Below, in pieces: positions 1 through 5,559 of a stretch of 6,646 bases of DNA; within the stretch, counting starts at the first letter, position 1, and each line of letters begins with the position of its first letter. The position numbers and the translations under genes are program-made. Origin of the DNA: Paludibacter sp. Lineage in GTDB: Bacteria; Bacteroidota; Bacteroidia; Bacteroidales; Paludibacteraceae. The notes beneath the pieces are model-generated. The model was not told the DNA's origin and made no database searches. It saw only the letters and a list, made by a program, of their open reading frames with translations. The DNA lies in contig JAITXR010000318.1 of the NCBI GenBank assembly GCA_031284665.1, positions 1 through 6,646 on the forward strand, written 5' to 3'.

Positions 1-956
1 GTAAAACCGGCTCCGAAAGCAGTAAGTATCAGGTTGTCGCCTTTGTTGAATTTTTTTTCGCTTTCCCAAAGACAAAGTGGAATGCTTGCTGCTGATGTGT
101 TGCCAAAATGGTCGATGTTGATAATTACACGGTCGTAAGGAATGCCTGTGCGTTGGACTGTGGCGTCAATTATTCGCAAATTTGCCTGATGAGGAATAAG
201 CCACGCTACATCTTCGGATTTCAGGTTGTTTTTTGCCATTATTTCAGCCGACACTGCTGCCATATTCGTTACCGCATGTTTGAAGACGTATTGACCATCC
301 TGATATACAGTATGTTCGTGATTTTTGACTGATTGTTCACTTGCCGGATTAGCCGAGCCGCCTGCTATCATTTTCAGGTGTGAGGCTCCCGTGCCGTCGG
401 TGCGAATGATTGAGTCGAGTACTCCTTCGTTTTCGGAACTTGGCTCAACAAGCACTACTCCTGCGCCATCACCAAAAAGAGGGGCAGTAGTACGGTCTTC
501 GTAATTGGTAATTGCCGACATTTTTTCGGCGCCAAAAACAAGAACTTTGCGATATTGACCGCTTTCGACAAATCGCGCTGCGGTGGTCAATGCAACCAAA
601 AATCCAGAGCAAGCCGCCTGAATATCAAAACAAAAGGCATTGCGAATATCAAGTTTTTCGGCTATCATTGCAGCGCAGGAAGGAAAAACATGGTCAGGAG
701 TGGTGGTGGCAACTATCAATAAATCAATATCTTCTGCCTTTGTATTAGTTTTTCTCAACACTTCTTCGGCAGCCTTTGCCGCCATATACGATGTACCGGT
801 ATTTGGCAGTTTTAGGATGCGACGTTCCTTGATACCAACACGAGTAGTTATCCACTCGTCGCTTGTATCCATAATTGTGCTGAGTTCATAATTATTCAGG
901 ACATATTCGGGTACATACCCTCCTACGCCTGTAATTGCCGCACTAATTTTACACAT
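1..956 (-). CDS. fabH: 3-oxoacyl-ACP synthase III (FabH), C-terminus cut by window edge
   Basis: This is the cytosolic condensing enzyme that starts type II fatty-acid synthesis by joining acetyl-CoA (or another short acyl-CoA) to malonyl-ACP. The frame is open from an ATG at 956 to the window edge, 318 full codons. It begins MCKISAAITGVGGYVPEY, the usual FabH N-terminus. The thiolase-fold catalytic triad is all visible: Cys116 in DIQAACSGF, His256 in IPHQANLRI and Asn286 in FGNTSAASIP. The GDGAG stretch (about 163-167) and the closing LTAFGAGF are also typical. Only some 15-20 residues should be missing, judged from the usual length of about 335. It is the last visible gene of the DUF177-rpmF-fabH operon, 10 nt after rpmF with no room for its own promoter. 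The frequent partner plsX is not between rpmF and fabH. Identification is very secure; acyl-CoA preference cannot be read from the sequence. Confidence 0.97.
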   Translation of the reverse strand, partial: MCKISAAITGVGGYVPEYVLNNYELSTIMDTSDEWITTRVGIKERRILKLPNTGTSYMAAKAAEEVLRKTNTKAEDIDLLIVATTTPDHVFPSCAAMIAEKLDIRNAFCFDIQAACSGFLVALTTAARFVESGQYRKVLVFGAEKMSAITNYEDRTTAPLFGDGAGVVLVEPSSENEGVLDSIIRTDGTGASHLKMIAGGSANPASEQSVKNHEHTVYQDGQYVFKHAVTNMAAVSAEIMAKNNLKSEDVAWLIPHQANLRIIDATVQRTGIPYDRVIINIDHFGNTSAASIPLCLWESEKKFNKGDNLILTAFGAGF

Positions 957-966
957 AAGTAAGGTT

Positions 967-1152
967 TTATGCCGTAGCGAGTTTTTCTATTGCCAGTTTT
1001 CCTCTGTAATAGCCACATTCGCCACACACAGTGTGGTAAATATGTACTGCACCGCAATTTGAACATACAGCCAGCGTAGGTGCTACTGCCTTATAGTGTG
1101 TACGACGTTTTGCTTGTCGTGTACTCGAATGTCTGCTTCTCGGATGTGCCAT
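967..1152 (-). CDS. rpmF: 50S ribosomal protein L32
   Basis: Small structural protein of the large ribosomal subunit, 61 residues, a normal length for bacterial L32. The N-terminus MAHPRSRHSSTRQAKRRTHY is basic and rRNA-binding, as in the family. A zinc ribbon follows, with two CxxC pairs at Cys30/Cys33 and Cys43/Cys46 (CSNC and CGEC). All four cysteines are present, so this is the zinc-binding form rather than the cysteine-less paralogue some bacteria use under zinc starvation. It lies 29 nt after the DUF177 gene and 10 nt before fabH, all on the minus strand, so one transcript is expected. Start and stop are unambiguous. Confidence 0.98.
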   Translation of the reverse strand: MAHPRSRHSSTRQAKRRTHYKAVAPTLAVCSNCGAVHIYHTVCGECGYYRGKLAIEKLATA

Positions 1153-1181
1153 AATTATTTTTTATTTATAGTTTAGAATTA

Positions 1182-1757
1182 TTAAATATCTTTTAATGCG
1201 TCCCAACGTGGGTCGCTTTCCTGTTCGGTTTGATTATTATCATCGTCGTCGTCAAACATATCGTCAACAACTGCTTCCTCGTCGTTTTCGTCGTTTGAAC
1301 GCACAATGTGTTTACGAAGTTTGGTCATCATAGTTTTGTTACATTCGCCTGCCGGATGGGCGTGTTTTATGGGAATGTTCAACACTACAAATTCGTACAG
1401 AAACCACGCAATATTAATTGCTCCTTCGTGTTCGGGTACTACCACCGTTTCGTTTTCCTCGTCGAATTGCTTTCCAAGTTTGACTTTCAACGTTTCGTGA
1501 TAATCAATAGGCTGCTGCATATCGTCGAGGCAGCGACTGCACTGAACAATGCCATAGCCTTGCAAATGGAAGTCGAATTTAAATGTGCCATCTGCCGTTT
1601 TTTTGACCTTTACTTTAGCTGTAATACTGCCACGCTGAACTTCGGTGCTGTCAATTTTCTTGAAAAACTCGTCGTCGAGTAAAAATTCGTATGACTGACC
1701 ATTGTCTGCCACATTTTTTAAGTCTATGTTATAAAGCGCAAATTTTGACATTGTCAT
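1182..1757 (-). CDS. DUF177 (YceD-like) protein, rRNA accumulation factor family
   Basis: A 191-residue protein of the DUF177/YceD family. Members are commonly encoded just upstream of rpmF, and the E. coli and plant relatives are reported to be needed for normal 23S rRNA accumulation. Visible family marks are the CSRCL motif (Cys73, Cys76), a later conserved cysteine in HPAGECN (Cys139), and the C-terminal signature DPRWDALK (182-189). The cysteines suggest a metal site, which is an inference. Residues about 155-181 are strongly acidic and low in complexity, including a run of seven Asp near 169; this probably flexible insert precedes the conserved tail. Two starts are possible, Met1 (1757) and Met3 (1751). 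I kept the outer one; both lie just downstream of a good promoter. It heads the operon with rpmF and fabH. The family call is firm; the molecular role rests on homologues. Confidence 0.9.
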   Translation of the reverse strand: MTMSKFALYNIDLKNVADNGQSYEFLLDDEFFKKIDSTEVQRGSITAKVKVKKTADGTFKFDFHLQGYGIVQCSRCLDDMQQPIDYHETLKVKLGKQFDEENETVVVPEHEGAINIAWFLYEFVVLNIPIKHAHPAGECNKTMMTKLRKHIVRSNDENDEEAVVDDMFDDDDDNNQTEQESDPRWDALKDI

Positions 1758-1776
1758 TTGTTATCGAAAAAGTTTG

Positions 1777-1808
1777 CAAAATTACATAATTATCTGTGTA
1801 AAAACAAA
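1777..1808 (-). promoter_or_regulatory. Bacteroidetes-type promoter of the DUF177-rpmF-fabH operon
   Basis: Read on the minus strand, TTTG (1808-1805), a 20-nt spacer and TAATTTTG (1784-1777) match the Bacteroidetes sigma-ABfr consensus TTTG-N19-21-TAnnTTTG. Transcription would start near 1770, leaving a leader of only about 12-15 nt before the DUF177 ATG at 1757. No Shine-Dalgarno is seen, as is normal in this phylum. Confidence 0.75.
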
Positions 1809-1883
1809 CATTAGCAAGAAAAATTATAAAAATTTCAAAATCTAATTATATGTTTTTTATTATCAACGGTTTAATGTGTCTGA

Positions 1884-3377
1884 TTATTTTTGCACATTTG
1901 GCTTTTCGAGTCCGTAGCCTTTCTTTTTATCCACCACTTTAAGATAAAGAGCAAGTAATAAAGCAGCCACGCCCAAGCAAGCCAACATTAATAACGGATT
2001 TGTATAGTCGTAACTTACTGATGCTATTTCGGGAGTGATTGAGCCTTCGGATAATGCTTTTACTACATCGGGGTTTGAGGATTTTAGGATGCGTCCTATC
2101 AACATCGGGAAAAGCCATAAACCTATATTTTGTATCCAGAAAATCAGTGCATAAGCCGAGCCGATAACTTTGTTGTCAACCAATTTTGGAACTGATGGCC
2201 AAAGCGATGCCGGAACTAATGAGAATGATGCGCCAAGTACAAGAATTGTAACAAGTGCGATAATTGTTCCAACCACAGGCACTTCGCCCGCTTCGGGTTT
2301 GAAATGCGGCAAAACAAGTGCAAAGGTTAAATGACATATTATTAACAATAAAGAGCCAAAAATCAACATTGTTGCTGCTTTGCCACGTTTATCAATATAA
2401 TTACCCAAAAAAGGAGTAATGGCTGCCGCTAAAAGTGGGAATACGGCAAAAATTGTTCCCGATGTTTCCTCCGAAAATCCCAAATTACATTGCAACATAT
2501 TGACTGCATATTTCTGGAATGGGAAAATTGCCGAATAGTACAACACACACAGTAAAGCCACAACCCAAAAGCCTCTGCTTGTGAGAATTGCGCCAATATC
2601 ACTAATTTTGAAAGGCTCGTCTTTTTCTTCTTCCTCACCGGTTTGGGCATCAAGTTTTTTGTCGAGAAAGAAGTAAACAATAAACATTATCAAAGCAATC
2701 ATCAATAAAATAACGCCAAAAGCCACCGAGCGCGACACATCAGGTTTGCCAAACAAATTTGCTACCCAAGGCGAAAGTATCATTACCGAAGCAACACCGA
2801 TACGCGCCAATGCCATTTCAGACCCCATTGCCAGAGCCATTTCTTTACCTTTAAACCATTTTACAATTCCGCGCGAAACGGTAATTCCTGCCATTTCGAC
2901 TCCGCAACCGAAAATCATAAAACCAACTGCCGAAAGTTTTGCCGAGGCAGGCATTCCTTTGAAAAACGGAGTAACATTCCAAGCGGCATTGTCGGGGTGC
3001 GGCAGGTTTAAGTTGTTGCTAAACCACAGTTCCAGTCCGGAGCCTGTGAACATTTCTGTTACCGCATACCAATTTATACTTGCGCCAACAAGCATAACTA
3101 TTCCCGATAAAATGGCGGTAAAACGCACTCCCATTTTATCTAAAATTATTCCTGCAAAAATAAGAAAAAACACAAAAACATTTAGAAAGGTTTCAGATCC
3201 TGCATAATTTCCGTACGAAACCGGGTCCCAGCCTCTTGTTGACTCCAACATTGATTTAACGGGCGAAAGTATATCCATAAAGATATACGAGAAAAACATT
3301 GCTGAAGCCAGCAGTACGAGGGCAGTCCAACGTGTCTGCTTTGAGTCGCGTAAACTCTGTTTGATTTGGGTTGTCAT
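1884..3377 (-). CDS. MFS transporter, 12 membrane helices, substrate unknown
   Basis: An inner-membrane secondary transporter of the major facilitator superfamily, 497 residues from the ATG at 3377. About twelve hydrophobic segments are visible (first near residues 16-36, last near 461-481). The MFS loop signature appears twice, as expected from the internal repeat: GIILDKMGVRF (77-86 region) between helices 2 and 3, and GNYIDKRGKAA (325-335) between helices 8 and 9. The central cytoplasmic loop near 239-257 is highly charged (GEEEEKDEP). A loop at about 112-145 looks larger than usual. The LVPASLWPSVPKLV stretch (387-400) recalls the MFSD1-like/NarK-like branches, but this does not fix a substrate. 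The frame is open to an ATG at 3464, but those 29 extra residues are Lys/Asn/Phe-rich and overlap a promoter -7 box. The TTQIKQSLRDSKQTRW start fits related proteins better. It is transcribed away from the DUF3943 gene, with no operon partner. Confidence 0.85.
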   Translation of the reverse strand: MTTQIKQSLRDSKQTRWTALVLLASAMFFSYIFMDILSPVKSMLESTRGWDPVSYGNYAGSETFLNVFVFFLIFAGIILDKMGVRFTAILSGIVMLVGASINWYAVTEMFTGSGLELWFSNNLNLPHPDNAAWNVTPFFKGMPASAKLSAVGFMIFGCGVEMAGITVSRGIVKWFKGKEMALAMGSEMALARIGVASVMILSPWVANLFGKPDVSRSVAFGVILLMIALIMFIVYFFLDKKLDAQTGEEEEKDEPFKISDIGAILTSRGFWVVALLCVLYYSAIFPFQKYAVNMLQCNLGFSEETSGTIFAVFPLLAAAITPFLGNYIDKRGKAATMLIFGSLLLIICHLTFALVLPHFKPEAGEVPVVGTIIALVTILVLGASFSLVPASLWPSVPKLVDNKVIGSAYALIFWIQNIGLWLFPMLIGRILKSSNPDVVKALSEGSITPEIASVSYDYTNPLLMLACLGVAALLLALYLKVVDKKKGYGLEKPNVQK

Positions 3378-3430
3378 AAATTTTTGAGATTTATTATTTT
3401 GTAAATTTCGGTAAGTTTTAAAAAACGATG

Positions 3431-3465
3431 CAAAATTATAAAATTTTTTCTTACTGATAGACAAA
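3431..3465 (-). promoter_or_regulatory. Probable promoter of the MFS transporter gene
   Basis: On the minus strand, TAATTTTG (3438-3431) matches the TAnnTTTG -7 box exactly. A TTTG lies upstream at 3465-3462, but the 23-nt spacer is longer than the usual 19-21, so the -33 box is uncertain. Transcription would start near 3424, giving a leader of about 47 nt to the ATG at 3377. This argues against the longer start at 3464. Confidence 0.5.
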
Positions 3466-3515
3466 ACTGAAATTTTGTCGCAAATTATTTTTGTTTTTTA
3501 TGTTTATGCTGCGTA

Positions 3516-3545
3516 CCTCGACATATTGGGCAGGCTCTACGGGAC
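3516..3545 (+). repeat. Degenerate copy of the intergenic repeat found at 5208-5238
   Basis: Aligned by eye, this 30-nt segment matches 5208-5238 at about 23 positions with a single 1-nt gap. The best part is CAGGCTCTACGGGAC against CAGGCTTTGCAGGAC (12 of 15). The 7-bp hairpin of the other copy has decayed here (CGACATATTGGG instead of CGACACGTCGGGG). It sits in the 171-nt divergent spacer (3465-3635) between the MFS and DUF3943 genes and is GC-richer than its surroundings. Confidence 0.4.
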
Positions 3546-3554
3546 AAAAATCAA

Positions 3555-3562
3555 TAAATTTG
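3555..3562 (+). promoter_or_regulatory. Possible -7 box for the DUF3943 gene
   Basis: TAAATTTG matches the TAnnTTTG consensus, but no TTTG or TTG lies 19-21 nt upstream; the nearest TTG is 26 nt away. If used, transcription would start near 3569 with a leader of about 67 nt to the ATG at 3636. AT-rich DNA produces such matches often, so this is tentative. Confidence 0.3.
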
Positions 3563-3635
3563 CAACTTTTGATTTGCATTAATTTTTCAATTAAGCGATA
3601 ATAATAAACAAGTAGTTTTCTCGTTAATACGAATT

Positions 3636-5123
3636 ATGAAATTTAGAAAAATTATACTGCTTATTTTAATTTTCTTTTTGTGTAATGCGTTGGCTTATGC
3701 TCAATTTCCGTTGAATTACAAACAATCTGTTGCGTCAATTCAAGCCGATTCTGTTGATATTCAGTATTATAAAAATAAAAATTGGGTTACAGCAGCAGGT
3801 CAAGTTGTGGGGTTAAATATTGGCGTTTGGGCGTTCGACAGGTACGCGCTGAACGGCGATTTTGCGCATATTGGTTGGCAAAGCATACAGGAAAATTTCA
3901 GGCACGGCTTTGTTTGGGACAACGACAAAATGAGTACGAATTTTTTCTCACATCCATATCACGGCAGTTTATATTATAATTCGGCACGGGCAAACGGCTT
4001 TAATATGTGGCAGTCGACGGCGTTTGTGATGTTAGGCAGTGCAACTTGGGAATTGTTTATGGAAAATGAATATCCGTCAATCAACGACGCCATCAATACT
4101 ACGCTTGGTGGGGTTATTGCCGGCGAAGTTGCGTATCGGACATCGGACTGCCTGCTCGACGACAGGGCAAGAGGAATTTCACGTTTTGGGCGCGAATTTA
4201 CGGCATTTTTGATTTCACCCGCGCGAGGTATTACGCGCATTATCAACGGCGATGCTTGGAGAATAAGGCAAACTTCGGGGCAGCAATTTGGGAGTCCTAA
4301 TGTTAATGTTGAGTTTTCGCTCGGCGCACGAAATATTGAATTGCGCGATGAGATTTTTGACGAAGGTTTTGGACTTGCGGCAGATGTTGCGCTGGAATAC
4401 GGCGAAAGATTTGAAACTGATGGTTGGAAACCTTACGATTATTTTACTGTCAGTGGCAGTATCAGTTTGCAAAAAAAGCAACCTTTCCTGAGCAAAGTTA
4501 CTATTTCGGGGCGACTTTACGGAACGGATTTAATCGATTCAAAAAAAGATTATTTGAATTTCGGAATTTATCAACATTTCAATTATTACAATTCTGACTC
4601 AATTTCTGATATTTCAAATAGTGTTCCTTATCGATTTGGAACGCCATCTTGTTTTGGTATTGGGCTGATGTACAACAATAAACGTTATGAAAATTGGCAT
4701 TTTAGCAGTTATTTTCATCTGAATGCGGTAATTTTGGGCGCAACCTTGAGCGACCATTATTTTGTGGATGAACGCAATTACAATATGAGCAATGGTTTTG
4801 GTATTCAGTTGGGATTTTCATTTGCATATAAAGATAAAGTTCACTTGTCGTATTATTCCGATAGTTTTTATATGTTTATTGCAAATGGCTACCCCGAAGA
4901 GTATAATTTAACAAATGAAAATGGCAAACATATTAGTTATAAAGGAGATACATCAACTTCGGTTTCAAACTCCGGCTCATTAAAGTTAGATGTCAAATTA
5001 TCGAAAAATTTATTTATCACAGCCGAAACTTCGTCATTTGTTCGTTCTACGAAATACAAATTTTACGACGATGTTTATTCTCTGACTTTGGAAAATAAAC
5101 TTATGCTTACATTAAAATTTTAA
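3636..5123 (+). CDS. DUF3943 protein, probable outer-membrane beta-barrel
   Basis: A 495-residue exported protein of unknown function. Residues 1-22 form a signal peptide (two basic residues, a long hydrophobic core, then AYA before Gln23), typical of Bacteroidetes envelope proteins. The DUF3943 domain covers about 45-200, with the HPYHGS motif (106-111), NSARANG (115-121), ATWELFMENE (136-145), PSINDA (147-152), GGVIAGE (158-164) and the SPARG stretch (194-198). From about 220 onward the chain is made of alternating, aromatic-rich segments separated by polar turns, as in a transmembrane beta-barrel. It ends in KLMLTLKF, whose last Phe resembles a Bam-recognised beta-signal. The conserved His, Asn and Glu residues could hint at an enzymatic or binding role, but no activity is established that I know of. 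It is a single-gene unit, divergent from the MFS gene. Family recognised from motifs; barrel topology inferred. Confidence 0.82.
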   Translation: MKFRKIILLILIFFLCNALAYAQFPLNYKQSVASIQADSVDIQYYKNKNWVTAAGQVVGLNIGVWAFDRYALNGDFAHIGWQSIQENFRHGFVWDNDKMSTNFFSHPYHGSLYYNSARANGFNMWQSTAFVMLGSATWELFMENEYPSINDAINTTLGGVIAGEVAYRTSDCLLDDRARGISRFGREFTAFLISPARGITRIINGDAWRIRQTSGQQFGSPNVNVEFSLGARNIELRDEIFDEGFGLAADVALEYGERFETDGWKPYDYFTVSGSISLQKKQPFLSKVTISGRLYGTDLIDSKKDYLNFGIYQHFNYYNSDSISDISNSVPYRFGTPSCFGIGLMYNNKRYENWHFSSYFHLNAVILGATLSDHYFVDERNYNMSNGFGIQLGFSFAYKDKVHLSYYSDSFYMFIANGYPEEYNLTNENGKHISYKGDTSTSVSNSGSLKLDVKLSKNLFITAETSSFVRSTKYKFYDDVYSLTLENKLMLTLKF

Positions 5124-5207
5124 TCCTGATATATTGGAAGTTTAACCTGCTGCGGGGGAGGGTAGGGTGTATTCTTTTCCGTAGGCTGAAACGTTAAAAA
5201 TGTAGTC

Positions 5208-5223
5208 CCCCGACACGTCGGGG
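5208..5223. repeat. Perfect short hairpin CCCCGAC-AC-GTCGGGG
   Basis: A 7-bp GC-rich stem with a 2-nt loop (or 6 bp with a 4-nt loop), 84 nt after the DUF3943 stop. The right half, GACACGTCGGGG, recurs exactly at 5346-5357, where the left arm has decayed to CTCGG. No T-run follows, so it is not a standard intrinsic terminator; it is better read as part of an interspersed palindromic repeat. Confidence 0.6.
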
Positions 5224-5260
5224 CAGGCTTTGCAGGACTTAGTCGGTGGTAGATGCCCTA

Positions 5261-5288
5261 CTATCCACTCTCAGTTCTCCACTCTCCA
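5261..5288. repeat. Heptad tandem repeat, CTCTCCA type
   Basis: Four successive 7-nt units are CTATCCA, CTCTCAG, TTCTCCA and CTCTCCA. The period of seven is kept although units have diverged. It is non-coding. Confidence 0.6.
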
Positions 5289-5373
5289 CTGAATAATTTC
5301 TGGGTTGCTTCCACGACAAGTCCACGATAAATCGGGAGACCTCGGGACACGTCGGGGAAATACCCTCGCTAAT

Positions 5374-5397
5374 CGGCTTGCCGCTTGGTTTACCAAG
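5374..5397. repeat. Two abutting mini-hairpins, each with a TT loop
   Basis: CGGC-TT-GCCG (5374-5383) is directly followed by CTTGGT-TT-ACCAAG (5384-5397), with no base between the two palindromes. No T-run follows, so terminator function is not supported. Confidence 0.45.
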
Positions 5398-5426
5398 AAT
5401 GACGGACTGAGGCTGTGTATCCCGCT

Positions 5427-5440
5427 CCGTGTACCGTGCA
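5427..5440. repeat. Heptad tandem repeat, CCGTGYA type
   Basis: Two 7-nt units, CCGTGTA and CCGTGCA, followed by CC that could begin a third. Short on its own, but it shares the period of seven with the 5261-5288 array in the same spacer. Confidence 0.35.
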
Positions 5441-5501
5441 CCATCTTTTGCATTTTACATTAATTCTTCACTTATTATAAATTGATTTTTAGTAAAAAGA
5501 A

Positions 5502-5531
5502 TTGCCGTTAAATAAAAAGTAATTATATTTG
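5502..5531 (+). promoter_or_regulatory. Bacteroidetes-type promoter in front of the ileS fragment
   Basis: TTG (5502-5504), a 19-nt spacer and TATATTTG (5524-5531) match the phylum consensus well. Transcription would start near 5538, about 22 nt before the ATG at 5560. The short AT-rich leader without Shine-Dalgarno is normal for the group. It suggests that the truncated ileS frame is transcribed from its own promoter. Confidence 0.6.
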
Positions 5532-5559
5532 TCGAAAATTTATTAAGAGTAAAAACTAT

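Larger units (their letters stand above)
5124..5460. repeat. Gene-free intergenic patchwork of small palindromes and heptad repeats
   Basis: No credible gene lies between the DUF3943 stop and the ileS fragment. The part to about 5460 is visibly GC-richer than the flanking genes and spacers, the reverse of normal intergenic DNA in such a genome. It holds a 7-bp hairpin (5208-5223), a second partial copy of it (5346-5357), an approximate 11-nt direct repeat CCACGACAAGT/CCACGATAAAT (about 5311-5332), heptad repeats (5261-5288 and 5427-5440) and two adjacent small hairpins (5374-5397). It looks like decayed interspersed repeats, not a single element: no transposase and no clear terminal inverted repeats are seen. 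From 5461 to 5559 the DNA turns very AT-rich and carries a promoter. Confidence 0.65.

Noticed and set aside
108..891. Three overlapping plus-strand frames (108-332, 512-748, 640-891)
   Set aside because: All lie antisense to fabH, whose catalytic residues are intact on the minus strand.
1308..1682. Open frame of 124 codons on the plus strand
   Set aside because: Antisense shadow of the DUF177 gene, which has family motifs, operon context and a promoter on the opposite strand.
1758..1883. Terminator after the MFS gene
   Set aside because: The spacer is AT-rich but I could find no stem of useful length before a T-tract on the minus strand.
2746..3207. Open frame of 153 codons on the plus strand
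   Set aside because: Antisense shadow of the MFS transporter; no start context and no recognisable domain.
5154..5167. Possible G-quadruplex (GGGGG, GGG, GGG)
   Set aside because: Only three G-runs are present close together; a fourth run of three G is lacking nearby.
5208..5240. Intrinsic terminator of the DUF3943 gene
   Set aside because: The stem is good, but no T-rich tract follows and it lies 84 nt beyond the stop.
5271..5453. Open frame of 60 codons on the minus strand in the repeat-rich spacer
   Set aside because: It is made of the repeat and palindrome patches themselves, has no domain-like pattern, and reads through heptad repeats. It looks like a spurious translation of an interspersed repeat.
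5124..5559. Remains of the missing ileS 5' part in another frame
   Set aside because: No IleS-like residues were seen in the spacer; the frame leading into the fragment is closed by TAA at 5509-5511 and the residues between do not resemble IleS.
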